Below the pieces are notes generated by a model. The model saw only the letters and a program-made list of their open reading frames with translations. It did no database searches and was not told the origin of the DNA. Below, piece after piece: positions 8,632 through 17,117 of a DNA stretch of 64,000 nucleotides (positions within the stretch are counted from its first letter, which is position 1; each line of letters opens with the position of its first letter). The DNA comes from Serratia grimesii NBRC 13537 (GTDB lineage: Bacteria > Pseudomonadota > Gammaproteobacteria > Enterobacterales > Enterobacteriaceae). The position numbers were made by a program, and so were the translations under genes. Location: the NCBI RefSeq assembly GCF_001590905.1, contig NZ_BCTT01000010.1:372001-436000 (forward strand), written 5' to 3'.

Positions 8632-8884
8632 CTGGCGTTCCTTGTAGAGGAAAATAAGCTGTACGCAGTATGAGTGACAAATTCTACTGCTTTCAACCTG
8701 ATTGCGCACTTTCCGCGTTGAGTGATGCAGAATCAGACAACCCTTTGGGATTATCCTCCCTCTCTCGTTGCCGTCCGGCGGCAATCATCTGATTTTTTTC
8801 ACTTTCGATATTCACTATTGTTGCTTTACTTGCCCGCTGTCGACGCGAATAGTAACTCTATGATTAAAAAGGATAGAGAACAAC

Positions 8885-9790
8885 ATGCGATTCAAAACTC
8901 TGGCACTGAGCGCATTGCTGATATGCGGCCATTCTGTGGCTGAAACCAAAAGCATTATTGATCTACAGGCCAACCAGCAACATTTGCGTGCGGAGAAAAA
9001 CCCAGCCGCTGTAGCGCTGATCCCAGCCAATTATCATTTTGCCGTACCGGGCAAGCTAACCATAGCAGTGGCGTCTGAAAATTCCCCTCCACTGGCGCTG
9101 TTTGCCGAAGATAATAAAACGTTGATTGGCAGCGACCCGGACATAGCGCAACTGGTTGCAGACAGTCTGGGGCTAGAGCTGAACCTGGTACCAACGTCTT
9201 GGGAAGACTGGCCTCTCGGTATCAGCTCCGGTAAATATGATGCTGCAATTTTCAATATTGCTGTGACCAAGCTGCGGAAAACCAAGTTTGATTTCGCTAC
9301 CTATCGCGTGGATACGCTGGGCTTTTACGTCAAATCCACCAGCAAAATCAGTTCCATTAACCAACCTGCGGACATTGCCGGGCTACGCGTTATTGTCGGC
9401 TCAGGGACCAATCAGGAAAATATCTTGCTGGGTTGGGATAAGCAGAACCAGACTAATGGCTTAGCACCGGTACAACCTATTTATGTCACCGATGACGCAG
9501 CCGCTAACCTGAGCATTCAGTCCGGACGCGCCGATGCGTTCTTCGGCCCCCACTCAACCGGTGCCTACAAAGCAGCGCTGACTGGCAGGACGAAAATGGT
9601 CGGCATTGGCCCGAACGTCGCCTATGTGGCAGTGACCACTAAAAAAGATAATGGTCTGGTTACAGCAATCAACGCAGCCATCAATGGTGTAATCGTCAGC
9701 GGTGAATATGCTCAGGTCTTGGACCGCTGGGGGGAACATGATGAGAAAGTCCCACGTTCCGTCATCAATCCGCCGGGTATCGGTGACTAG
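8885..9790 (+). CDS. orphan ABC transporter substrate-binding protein (polar amino-acid type)
   Basis: Periplasmic binding protein of family 3 (SBP_bac_3), 301 aa. A cleavable signal peptide (cut probable after residue 19, SVA-ET) is followed by a two-lobed domain: LTIAVASENSPPLALF opens lobe 1, SGKYDAAIFNIAVTKLRK is the usual ligand-binding stretch, and ADIAGLRVIVGSGTNQE begins lobe 2. No permease or ATPase gene lies beside it, so it must serve a transporter encoded elsewhere or act in sensing. Its stop overlaps the convergent HxlR gene by 4 bases. Ligand not predictable from sequence. Confidence 0.8.
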   Translation: MRFKTLALSALLICGHSVAETKSIIDLQANQQHLRAEKNPAAVALIPANYHFAVPGKLTIAVASENSPPLALFAEDNKTLIGSDPDIAQLVADSLGLELNLVPTSWEDWPLGISSGKYDAAIFNIAVTKLRKTKFDFATYRVDTLGFYVKSTSKISSINQPADIAGLRVIVGSGTNQENILLGWDKQNQTNGLAPVQPIYVTDDAAANLSIQSGRADAFFGPHSTGAYKAALTGRTKMVGIGPNVAYVAVTTKKDNGLVTAINAAINGVIVSGEYAQVLDRWGEHDEKVPRSVINPPGIGD

Positions 9791-10164
9791 TTATCAATCA
9801 ACTGGGGTGCGTGGGTGCGCATCCAGTTGGCCAAAGAATCGAGTGTCGGGCGCAACGTTTTACCCAGTGGCGTAATTTGATATTCAACCCGCGGCGGAAC
9901 CTCCGGGAACACCTGCCGAGTGACCAAACCGCGTTGTTCGAACTGCCGCAGTTGACGCGTCAACTCTTTCTGGGCAATGGGTGCAACTGCACGCTGCAGC
10001 TCGCTAAAACGGACCGGGTTATCGATCAGTATCAACCGGTAGAGGATTGGAATAGCCCATTTGCCCGCAACCAGATTCACGAAGCCTACCATTGGGCAAG
10101 ATTCCCCCGCTGCTGGCAATGCCGCTAAATTTATTTCCGCTGTCGACAGCCCTGCTTTGGTCAT
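9787..10164 (-). CDS. HxlR family transcriptional regulator
   Basis: Winged-helix regulator of 125 aa (HxlR/DUF24, MarR-like fold). The family N-terminal cysteine signature is present as GESCPMVGFVNLVAGKW, followed by RFSELQRAVAPIAQKELTRQ (recognition region) and a wing near VPPRVEYQITPLGKTL. Many members sense electrophiles or oxidants through this cysteine, which is inference here. The gene is transcribed away from an SDR oxidoreductase gene, with a 99-base shared spacer holding a perfect inverted repeat, so it most likely controls that gene and itself. Confidence 0.85.
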   Translation of the reverse strand: MTKAGLSTAEINLAALPAAGESCPMVGFVNLVAGKWAIPILYRLILIDNPVRFSELQRAVAPIAQKELTRQLRQFEQRGLVTRQVFPEVPPRVEYQITPLGKTLRPTLDSLANWMRTHAPQLIDN

Positions 10165-10183
10165 TTCATCCCACCTTGTCCTC

Positions 10184-10220
10184 TAGTATCCAAAAGGTGC
10201 CTACTATGCAAAAGATACTA
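10184..10220. promoter_or_regulatory. inverted repeat in HxlR/SDR spacer, probable operator
   Basis: TAGTATC (10184-10190) and GATACTA (10214-10220) are exact inverses around 23 bases that also hold a direct repeat of CAAAAG. The position between the divergent genes suits an HxlR operator. Confidence 0.6.
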
Positions 10221-10263
10221 TAGCGCAAATAATGCCTGTTCCGACAATAAACAGGAGTACGTT

Positions 10264-11010
10264 ATGTCACGACTTAAAGGCAAGTACGCATTGATCACCG
10301 GTGGTACCAGCGGCATTGGTTTGGAAACTGCACGTCAGTTTATCGCCGAAGGCGCCGCCGTAGCGATTACCGGTCGCAATCAGAACAGCCTAGAGGCGGC
10401 GGGGAAAGAACTGGGTAACGTACTGTTGTTACGCAGCGATGCAGGAGATATTGGGCAGCAACGTGTTTTAGCGCAGCAATTGGCCAGCCATTGGCCACGC
10501 CTCGATGTGCTGTACATCAATGCAGGTGACGTCACTCACCATCCTCTACAAGAATGGGATGAACAGAGCTATCAACGCTTGATGGACATTAACCTTAAAG
10601 GGCCCTTTTTTCTGATCCAATCGTTGTTGCCGCTGTTAGCTAACCCCGCGTCAATTATCTTGTGCGGATCGGTCAGCGCGCATATTGGCCTGCCGTTAAG
10701 TAATGTCTACGCTGCCAGCAAAGCTGGTCTGCTGTCACTGGCCAGAACGCTGTCCGGTGAACTGCATCCACGCGGCATCCGGGTCAATGGTCTCAGCCCC
10801 GGACCGACAGAAACTCCGGCACTGGGTAAGCTCGGTTTGAAAGATGCCGATGAACAGGTATTACGTGACGAGATCCGCCAATTGGTCCCCATTGGTCGTA
10901 TGGGCACGCCGCTGGAATTGGCCAAAGCGGCGGTGTTTCTGGCATCCGATGAATCTGCCTTTATGGTCGGCAGTGAATTATTGTTAGACGGTGGTGTAAG
11001 AAACCTTTAG
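10264..11010 (+). CDS. SDR family oxidoreductase
   Basis: Classical short-chain dehydrogenase/reductase, 248 aa. The cofactor motif TGGTSGIG is at residues 13-20, the NAG-type motif reads INAGD, the catalytic serine is in GSVSAH, and the YAASKAG stretch holds the active tyrosine and lysine. An arginine in ITGRNQ after the second strand favours NADPH. AGGAG stands 6 bases before the ATG. Divergent from an HxlR regulator, a pairing common for stress-induced reductases acting on aldehydes or quinones. Substrate unknown. Confidence 0.88.
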   Translation: MSRLKGKYALITGGTSGIGLETARQFIAEGAAVAITGRNQNSLEAAGKELGNVLLLRSDAGDIGQQRVLAQQLASHWPRLDVLYINAGDVTHHPLQEWDEQSYQRLMDINLKGPFFLIQSLLPLLANPASIILCGSVSAHIGLPLSNVYAASKAGLLSLARTLSGELHPRGIRVNGLSPGPTETPALGKLGLKDADEQVLRDEIRQLVPIGRMGTPLELAKAAVFLASDESAFMVGSELLLDGGVRNL

Positions 11011-11024
11011 TCACATCAAACCAT

Positions 11025-11054
11025 AGATAAAGACCGCAAACGCGGTCTTTATCT
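11025..11054. terminator. bidirectional terminator
   Basis: A 13-bp perfect stem (AGATAAAGACCGC / GCGGTCTTTATCT) with a 4-base loop sits between the convergent SDR and NTF2-like genes. Flanking U tracts are short. Confidence 0.75.
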
Positions 11055-11063
11055 AATAATAAA

Positions 11064-11582
11064 TCAGCCTACACCTTGAATGGGGTTAGTATTAAATGTG
11101 TAAACAACAATATTCCAGCGCCCCTGCTGTTTTTCCAAAACAAAGACCTCTCGATTTAAATCAATTAACGTCGCACCATCGCTAATTCGGCTTACTGTCG
11201 CACCGCGGTGATGGTGAGTGCGCACATAGGCCATATTGCCATTGACACTAACACTGTCATAAGCAAATTCCGTTTCAAATTTTTCTTTTTTAAATAAGTC
11301 ATCATATTGCTGCCGACGTTTTTCACTGGTATCTGCCGTTGGTTTATCATTCCATTGCGAGTAACTCTCTTTAGCGAACAACGACAAAATAGTGTTGGTA
11401 TCACCTGCATTAAGTGCAGTCTGGTAGCGATTGACCGTGTCGTAAACCGCTTTTTGTTCCGCCGCTACACTAGCGTCAGCAGAAACCTTATAACGTTGAT
11501 GCGCTGAATCATTTTCAGCCGCATAGGTTTGAGTGAATAAACCAGGTCCCGCCAGCAATAACGCAGCGATTAATTTTTTCAT
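11064..11582 (-). CDS. secreted NTF2-like (SnoaL/DUF4440) protein
   Basis: Predicted exported protein of 172 aa. A signal peptide (MKKLIAALLLAGPGLFTQTYA, cleavage probably after residue 21) is followed by about 25 variable residues and one NTF2-like cone domain, seen as YQTALNAGDTNTILSLFA in the helical part and GNMAYVRTHHHRGATVS in the strands. AAGGAAAAAAT precedes the ATG. It stands alone, with its promoter in 11583-11737 next to the divergent LysR gene, which may regulate it. Function unknown; members of this fold bind small ligands or act as enzymes. Confidence 0.7.
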   Translation of the reverse strand: MKKLIAALLLAGPGLFTQTYAAENDSAHQRYKVSADASVAAEQKAVYDTVNRYQTALNAGDTNTILSLFAKESYSQWNDKPTADTSEKRRQQYDDLFKKEKFETEFAYDSVSVNGNMAYVRTHHHRGATVSRISDGATLIDLNREVFVLEKQQGRWNIVVYTFNTNPIQGVG

Positions 11583-11737
11583 ATTTTTTCCTTAACGGAT
11601 TTTATTTAACTACGAAAATAATAAGCCATCATTAAACGATAGGTAACGAAAAATAATTTACCCAACATCCACCTTGATTGACAGCCGACAGATTTAAAAA
11701 TATTCTTTAAAAAACTTAAATAATGGATGTGGCCGAA

Positions 11738-12649
11738 ATGAATGAATTGCACGCCCTGCGCGTTTTCTGTCAGGTAGTGGAAATGGATGGGTTCAGCCAG
11801 GCTGCAACCAAACTTGGATTATCACCCGCGAGCATCACTTACAGCATTAACCAGCTTGAGAAGCAATTTCAACAGCCTTTATTTAAACGCTCAACCCGCC
11901 GGTTCTCACTCACTGGCGCCGGCGAACGTTGCTATCGTTCGGCACAGGAGATATTGCAGCAGTTTGATCAGTTGAAGAATGACATGTCCGGTGAGTTTGA
12001 ACAGCCTCGTGGCCCCTTGCGCGTTGAGATCGCCTCGATGCTTAGCAGTATGCATATCGCCCCTGCACTACCGGCATTTTTGGCACAATATCCAGAAATA
12101 CAGCTCAGCGTTTCAGTGAACGATCGACTGGTGAACCCAGTGGAAGATCGTGCAGACGTGTTTATTCGGATCGGTGCCAACGACGTGCCAGATATGGTCA
12201 GCCTCAAGCTCTTCCAACCGCACTACCTGTGCTGCGGCTCAAGGGTGTATTTTGAACGCCATGGCCGGCCAAAAAACCCGGAGCAGCTGCAAGAACACGT
12301 GCGGCTTGGTTTTATACGCTCAGGTGAGGCAATGGCGGACTCGTGGCAATTTATACGTAATGAGCACGTCTACCAACTGGCACCCAGCCCACTGCTGAGC
12401 TTTAATCATTCGCACTCTTTGTGCGAAGTGGCAAAAAACCATCTTGGCCTGGTTTATCTCCTGGATTGCACGTTAGAAAGTTATCTGCGTGCAGGCACGC
12501 TGGAACCTGTGCTGCAGGAATGGTCACCCGTCGGTGCACCTGTCAATATTCTTTACCCAAGGCTGCGCGATCGCAGCCATAAAATACGTGTGTTCGTCGA
12601 TTTCATCAGTGCGCTTTTCTCCGAAAAACAAGAAAATAGAGCGAGTTAA
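11738..12649 (+). CDS. LysR family transcriptional regulator
   Basis: 303-aa regulator with the typical LysR N-terminal helix-turn-helix (LHALRVFCQVVEMDGFSQAA, then KLGLSPASITYSINQLEKQ) and a C-terminal inducer-binding domain starting near residue 90. The domain layout resembles the AaeR/DsdC-like group, without allowing a closer name. I start at the second ATG (11738) because it leaves the canonical distance to the HTH; the ATG at 11723 has no ribosome site. It is divergent from the NTF2-like gene, which is its most obvious possible target. Confidence 0.85.
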   Translation: MNELHALRVFCQVVEMDGFSQAATKLGLSPASITYSINQLEKQFQQPLFKRSTRRFSLTGAGERCYRSAQEILQQFDQLKNDMSGEFEQPRGPLRVEIASMLSSMHIAPALPAFLAQYPEIQLSVSVNDRLVNPVEDRADVFIRIGANDVPDMVSLKLFQPHYLCCGSRVYFERHGRPKNPEQLQEHVRLGFIRSGEAMADSWQFIRNEHVYQLAPSPLLSFNHSHSLCEVAKNHLGLVYLLDCTLESYLRAGTLEPVLQEWSPVGAPVNILYPRLRDRSHKIRVFVDFISALFSEKQENRAS

Positions 12650-12946
12650 TTTTGTTCAAGGCACATTAATAAGACGGGGTTCCCTCATTGCCAGCATGCG
12701 AATTATTTCTCATGAAACAGTCCTACATACTCGCTTAGAAATTAGCGACTCCGTTTACATCAACGTCACTACACCGCAGACCGTTAGACCTAGACTGTAT
12801 ATACAGGGCGTATTGTGGATCCCTTATCGCCAGCCAAAACCCCGACTGACCCTAGCTATCCCTCACCCTCTTATACTTTTTTTCCTGATAGTGCCATGCA
12901 CCCGCCAGTAAGTAAGGTGCAGAACGCATAAGTGGAGACTGAGACG

Positions 12947-13213
12947 ATGAGAGTAAAATACCTGATTAATACCATGCTACTGCTAATGCCGTTGGTGCTA
13001 GGGGGAATAGCCCAAGCCAACGACCAGACAATCCCTTGGGGGGAAAATACCGGCGGTGTTGAATCCAATCACATTGCCGCCGTAGGTCAAAACCTGAATG
13101 CCACACACCAGAAAGTCACCAAAACGCAGGAAGGCGTATGGGCTGCAAATACCGGCAGTATTTCTAACGACGAGAAAGCACTGACCAATGGTCAAAACCC
13201 AACGTCAAAATGA
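12947..13213 (+). CDS. small secreted protein of unknown function
   Basis: Predicted periplasmic or secreted protein of 88 aa. TGGAGA lies 8 bases before the ATG, which decides against the ATG five codons earlier. A clear signal peptide ends at IAQA-ND (about residue 24), leaving a hydrophilic mature part of about 64 residues rich in N, T, K and Q, without cysteine, for example NLNATHQKVTKTQEGVW. I do not recognise the family. It stands alone between a LysR gene and mntH; the 300 bases before it contain a TATACT hexamer at about 12871 that could be its -10 element. Confidence 0.6.
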   Translation: MRVKYLINTMLLLMPLVLGGIAQANDQTIPWGENTGGVESNHIAAVGQNLNATHQKVTKTQEGVWAANTGSISNDEKALTNGQNPTSK

Positions 13214-13250
13214 CGCCACTGTGGGAGATAGCGTGATAAAGAAAGGCGGC

Positions 13251-13279
13251 AAGCCGTGACAGCATTGGCTGCACGGCTT
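13251..13279. terminator. stem-loop between convergent genes
   Basis: AAGCCGTG/CACGGCTT encloses CAGC/GCTG with one unpaired base, a strong 12-pair stem between the small secreted protein gene and the end of mntH. No long U tract follows on either strand. Confidence 0.5.
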
Positions 13280-13284
13280 ATCGG

Positions 13285-14589
13285 TTATCCCAACCCTGGG
13301 ATGGCAACACCAAAAGTCTGCAACAGCAACACCATGTTGAGCAGGAGAATAATCACTGTGCCGATGATCGATACCAGGCTGGTCAGGCGGCTATTGACAA
13401 ACTCGCCCATAATGTCGCGACGACGGGTAAACATCACCAACGCAATCATCGGTGCCGGCAACGCCAGACTCAACACCACCTGGCTGTAAACCAGCGCATC
13501 GGTCGCATTCACGCCTAACGCCACCACAATGAATGCCGGGATCATGGTTACCATACGGCGTACCCAGACCGGAATGCGGAAACCGACAAACCCCTGCATA
13601 ATCATCTGGCCCGCCATGGTGCCCACCACCGAACTGGAAATGCCGGAGGCAATCAACGACATCAGGAAGATGCCAGCAGCGGCAGCACCAAACAACGGAG
13701 TCAATGTGTGGTAAGCCGTGCCTATCTCTGCCACATCGCTATTACCCGCATGGAAGGCGCTTGAGGCCATAATCACCATAGCAATATTCACCAGCCCCGC
13801 GATCGACAACGCAATTACCACTTCGATATTGGAAAAGCGCAGCAATTTACGCCGCTCGCCGCTGTCGCTGGCCGGCGCACGGTGCTGGGTCAAACCTGAG
13901 TGCAGGAAAATAGCATGCGGCATCACCGTGGCACCGATAATACCGACGGCAATGGTCAGTGCCTGTGCATCCGGCAATTGCGGCGTTACCATGCCAATAC
14001 CGGCTGCCGCCCAGTCAACTGGCACGATAAACATTTCGACCAGATAACACAGTGCAATCACCGCGACCAAGCCGCCAATCATCAGTTCTACCGGGCGGAA
14101 ACCTTTTTTCTCGACCATCAGCAACGCGTAAGTGATAACCGCCGTCACCCCCATTCCCGGCAACAACGGCATGTGAAACAGCAAGGCCAACGCTATAGCC
14201 CCGCCGAGAAACTCAGCCAGATCTGTCGCCATCGCGGCCACTTCACTGAGCAACCACATACCGATGACCACCGGACGTGAAAATTGATCGCGGCACATCT
14301 CGGCCAGATTACGGTTGGTGACGATCCCCAGCTTGGCCGACAACGCCTGAAACAGCATGGCAATCAGGTTAGCCATCACGACCACCCATAACAGGCTGTA
14401 GCCGTATTTCGACCCGGCTTGAATATTGGTGGCAAAATTACCGGGATCCATATAGGCAATAGAGGCAATCACAGCGGGCCCAGCGAACAGTAGCGGCGTG
14501 AATGCTCCACGCTTGCGCCCGGCAAGTGCGTTACCAATTGCCGCATTGGTTCGTTCGGTTAACGATGTGGTGGTTGCCGCATCACGCAT
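13285..14589 (-). CDS. mntH: Nramp family Mn2+/divalent metal transporter
   Basis: Proton-coupled divalent metal importer of the inner membrane, 434 aa with about eleven hydrophobic helices. The Nramp metal-site motifs are present: MDPGNFATNIQAGS in helix 1 and GATVMPHAIFLHSGL in helix 6. It is clearly more distant from E. coli MntH than the core genes around it, so it may be a second or divergent Nramp type. GAGGGTAAACC precedes the ATG. It is divergent from an mntR-like gene with a matching operator in between, which supports manganese as the main substrate. Confidence 0.85.
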   Translation of the reverse strand: MRDAATTTSLTERTNAAIGNALAGRKRGAFTPLLFAGPAVIASIAYMDPGNFATNIQAGSKYGYSLLWVVVMANLIAMLFQALSAKLGIVTNRNLAEMCRDQFSRPVVIGMWLLSEVAAMATDLAEFLGGAIALALLFHMPLLPGMGVTAVITYALLMVEKKGFRPVELMIGGLVAVIALCYLVEMFIVPVDWAAAGIGMVTPQLPDAQALTIAVGIIGATVMPHAIFLHSGLTQHRAPASDSGERRKLLRFSNIEVVIALSIAGLVNIAMVIMASSAFHAGNSDVAEIGTAYHTLTPLFGAAAAGIFLMSLIASGISSSVVGTMAGQMIMQGFVGFRIPVWVRRMVTMIPAFIVVALGVNATDALVYSQVVLSLALPAPMIALVMFTRRRDIMGEFVNSRLTSLVSIIGTVIILLLNMVLLLQTFGVAIPGLG

Positions 14590-14640
14590 GGTTTACCCTC
14601 AATCTTTCTCTGGTTATTTTTCACCCAACACTCACAGCAA

Positions 14641-14656
14641 TGTAGCATCGGCTACA
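14641..14656. promoter_or_regulatory. MntR-type operator
   Basis: TGTAGCATCGGCTACA is a perfect palindrome with a 4-base centre. It keeps the TAGC-N4-GCTA core remembered from the E. coli MntR box. It lies 52 bases before mntH and between the divergent mntH and mntR. Confidence 0.75.
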
Positions 14657-14818
14657 CTTTATGCAAAATGGAAGATTCACTGCCTTTGTGTACAAATATT
14701 TCTTATTGTCATCGAATACACCAGCCGAATTGATAATGCGTCGCCTTTGGACTAACGTATGGCGGAACTGCATCAACCTGCAACTTACTGGTTTAACGTT
14801 TAAAGGACGTCTCAGAAT

Positions 14819-15289
14819 ATGGTTACAAGCGCATCAGATGACGCCGAACGCCCCGTGGTGGCTGAAATGCCGGACGAGGCTGAACATGCCCTGCGCTTCA
14901 CCCGCGCTCGTGAGGCGCAATCTAATGCGCTGATAGAGGATTATGTCGAGCTGATTGCCGACTTGTTGATGACCACTCGCGAGGCCAGAACCACCGACAT
15001 TGCCAAACGCTTCGGCGTTTCACACCCGACGGCGATCAAGAACATCGCCCGGCTGAAAAGCGCTGGCTTGGTCGAGTCGCGCCCTTACCGGGGAGTTTTT
15101 CTGACTGAAGAAGGCGAGCAATTGGCACAGAAGGTACGGCGTCGCCACCGAATTGTCGTTGACCTGCTGGTGTGTCTCGGGGTACCGAATGAAACCGCCG
15201 AGCTGGACAGCGAAGGGATTGAGCACCACATTTCTAGCGACACTCTGGCAGTGTTTGAACAGTATCTGCAAAAGCACGCAGTAAAATAA
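14819..15289 (+). CDS. mntR: manganese transport regulator MntR
   Basis: DtxR/MntR-family Mn2+-dependent repressor of 156 aa. The N-terminal winged helix contains TDIAKRFGVSHPTAIKNIAR as recognition helix region. The metal/dimerisation domain has EHHISSDTLAVFEQYLQKH, which supplies the histidine and glutamate ligands. A hydrophilic extension of about 30 residues precedes the domain, as in E. coli MntR. The ATG is preceded by AAAGGA at a rather long 12 bases. Expected to repress mntH when manganese is plentiful. Confidence 0.9.
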   Translation: MVTSASDDAERPVVAEMPDEAEHALRFTRAREAQSNALIEDYVELIADLLMTTREARTTDIAKRFGVSHPTAIKNIARLKSAGLVESRPYRGVFLTEEGEQLAQKVRRRHRIVVDLLVCLGVPNETAELDSEGIEHHISSDTLAVFEQYLQKHAVK

Positions 15290-15305
15290 ATCCTCGCCAA
15301 TAAAA

Positions 15306-15327
15306 AAGGGAGGCTTTCGCCTCCCTT
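15306..15327. terminator. bidirectional terminator mntR/ptsG
   Basis: AAGGGAGGC/GCCTCCCTT with a TTTC loop. The plus-strand A tract before it becomes a strong U tail for ptsG transcripts. Confidence 0.85.
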
Positions 15328-15345
15328 AAAACTCCCCTGCCTGAA

Positions 15346-16779
15346 TTAATGGTTACGGATGTATTCGTCCATATCCGTTTTCAGGTTATCAGATTTGGTA
15401 CCAAAGATAGCCTGAACACCAGAGCCTGCGACAACTACGCCGGCAGCACCCAGTTTTTTCAGGCCAGCCTGGTCAACCTTGCTCACGTCCGCCACGCTAA
15501 CACGCAGACGGGTGATACAGGCATCCAGGTTGGTGATGTTTTCTTTACCGCCGAAAGCCTGAACCAGCGCCGCAGACATTTCAGAACCGCCCTGTGCAAC
15601 CTGCTCAGAAACAGTGTCTTCGCGACCTGGGGTTTTCAGATCCAGCTTGGCAATCAGCACACGGAAGATGGTGTAGTACACCAGACCGTAGATGATACCG
15701 ACGATTGGGAACAGCCAAATTTTGCTGCTGTTACCGCTCAGTACGATAAAGTCGATCAAACCGTGTGAGAAGCTGGTGCCGTCACGCATACCCAGCAGGA
15801 TACAGATCGGGAACGCCAGGCCAGCCAGGATGGCATGGATTGCGTACAGGATCGGCGCGACGAACATGAATGAGAACTCGATCGGTTCGGTGATACCGGT
15901 CAGGAACGAGGTCAAGGCAGCGGAGATCATGATACCGCCGACTTTAGCGCGGTTTTCCGGCTTGGCTGAGTGCCAGATGGCAATCGCAGCAGCAGGCAGA
16001 CCGTACATTTTGAACAGGAAGCCACCGGACAGTTTACCCGCAGTTGGGTCACCCGCCATATAACGTGGGATATCGCCGTGGAATACCTGACCTGCTGCGT
16101 TGGTGTACTCACCAATCTGCATTTGGAACGGTACGTTCCAGATATGGTGCAGACCAAATGGCACCAGCGCACGTTCAACCACGCCGTAAATACCAAACGC
16201 CACTACCGGGTTCTGATAAGCAGCCCACTGGGAGAAGGTCTGGATAGCCGTACCGATTGGAGGCCAGATGAAGGACAATACTACGCCCAGAACGATCGCC
16301 GCCAGGCCGGAGATAATCGGCACAAAACGCTTACCTGCAAAGAAGCCCAGGTATTCCGGCAATTGAATGCGGAAGAAGCGGTTGAACATATAGGCAGCGA
16401 TGGAGCCGGAGATAATCCCCCCGAGCACACCGGTATCCGCCAAATGTTTGGCCGCAATCTCTTCAGCCGGCAAGTGCAGCACCAAAGGTGCAACCACCGC
16501 CATGGTTTTCACCATGATGCCGTAAGCCACGACTGCAGCCAGTGCGGATACACCGTCGTTGTTGGTGAAGCCCAGGGCAACACCGATGGCGAAAATTAAC
16601 GGCATATTGGCGAAAACAGAACCGCCGGCTTCCGCCATCACGTGGGAGACTACCGCAGGTAGCCAGCTAAAGTTGGCGGAACCGACGCCCAGCAGGATAC
16701 CTGCGATAGGCAATACGGACACCGGCAGCATTAGCGACTTACCTACTTTTTGCAGGTTTGCAAATGCGTTCTTGAACAT
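15346..16779 (-). CDS. ptsG: PTS glucose-specific EIICB component
   Basis: Imports glucose and phosphorylates it to glucose 6-phosphate, taking phosphate from EIIA-Glc. The protein is 477 aa, exactly as in E. coli. The membrane EIIC domain covers about residues 1-390 ([15 protein letters not shown] is its conserved loop), a linker contains TPGREDT, and the EIIB domain carries the phosphorylated cysteine in [13 protein letters not shown]. The ATG at 16779 follows the sequence CAGGAGCACACTCAAC, close to the E. coli ptsG start region paired by the sRNA SgrS. Upstream lie Mlc-like and CRP-like sites, so induction by glucose and cAMP control are expected. Confidence 0.97.
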   Translation of the reverse strand: MFKNAFANLQKVGKSLMLPVSVLPIAGILLGVGSANFSWLPAVVSHVMAEAGGSVFANMPLIFAIGVALGFTNNDGVSALAAVVAYGIMVKTMAVVAPLVLHLPAEEIAAKHLADTGVLGGIISGSIAAYMFNRFFRIQLPEYLGFFAGKRFVPIISGLAAIVLGVVLSFIWPPIGTAIQTFSQWAAYQNPVVAFGIYGVVERALVPFGLHHIWNVPFQMQIGEYTNAAGQVFHGDIPRYMAGDPTAGKLSGGFLFKMYGLPAAAIAIWHSAKPENRAKVGGIMISAALTSFLTGITEPIEFSFMFVAPILYAIHAILAGLAFPICILLGMRDGTSFSHGLIDFIVLSGNSSKIWLFPIVGIIYGLVYYTIFRVLIAKLDLKTPGREDTVSEQVAQGGSEMSAALVQAFGGKENITNLDACITRLRVSVADVSKVDQAGLKKLGAAGVVVAGSGVQAIFGTKSDNLKTDMDEYIRNH

Positions 16780-16780
16780 A

Positions 16781-16798
16781 GTTGAGTGTGCTCCTGAG
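16781..16798 (-). promoter_or_regulatory. ptsG ribosome-binding region, likely SgrS target
   Basis: On the minus strand AGGAG is followed by CACACTCAAC up to the ATG. E. coli SgrS pairs with this part of ptsG mRNA under glucose-phosphate stress. No sgrS gene is in the window, so pairing is inferred from conservation. Confidence 0.5.
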
Positions 16799-16887
16799 TA
16801 ATAGTGCTTTGCTACTTTCCGCGATTCTTCGCGTTGCAAGGGGGGGAGAAAAAACCCCTGCAATTCAGGGTGTCTGAGCACCCCTTG

Positions 16888-16912
16888 AATTTTTACGCAG
16901 AGTAAAATAAAT
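16888..16912 (-). promoter_or_regulatory. Mlc-like operator of ptsG
   Basis: The minus strand reads TTATTTTACTCTGCGTAAAA within these bases, very close to the E. coli ptsG Mlc operator (TTATTTTACTCTGTGTAATAA as remembered). It is about 110-130 bases before the start codon. Confidence 0.65.
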
Positions 16913-16925
16913 AGGCTGCGCAATG

Positions 16926-16941
16926 TTTGATGACAGTCACG
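16926..16941. promoter_or_regulatory. CRP-like site of ptsG
   Basis: CGTGA-N6-TCAAA on the minus strand, one base off in each half of TGTGA-N6-TCACA, placed just upstream of the Mlc-like site as in E. coli ptsG. Confidence 0.6.
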
Positions 16942-17117
16942 TTTCGATGAACAAAACCGAGTGTTTTTCTTAAATTGCCTATTTTTTATCAAAAAAGAGG
17001 GAAAAACGCCCACACCTCGCCCGAAAACGGGTGGGAACATTACCCGTTTCGGTGATTAATTACGAGCTTAAAAAAAATTCCGACATCAATGACTACAGCT
17101 ATAGCCTAGGTCAAAGA

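Noticed and set aside
12795-12806. CTGTATATACAG palindrome resembling a LexA box
   Set aside because: The gap between CTGT and ACAG is four bases, while LexA sites need eight. No SOS gene lies downstream.
12650-12911. Frame overlapping the end of the LysR gene and running into the intergenic region
   Set aside because: Begins inside the LysR gene in another frame, lacks a ribosome site and has no coherent protein pattern.
15970-16599. 209-codon frame on the plus strand
   Set aside because: Antisense to ptsG; no ribosome site and no recognisable domain.
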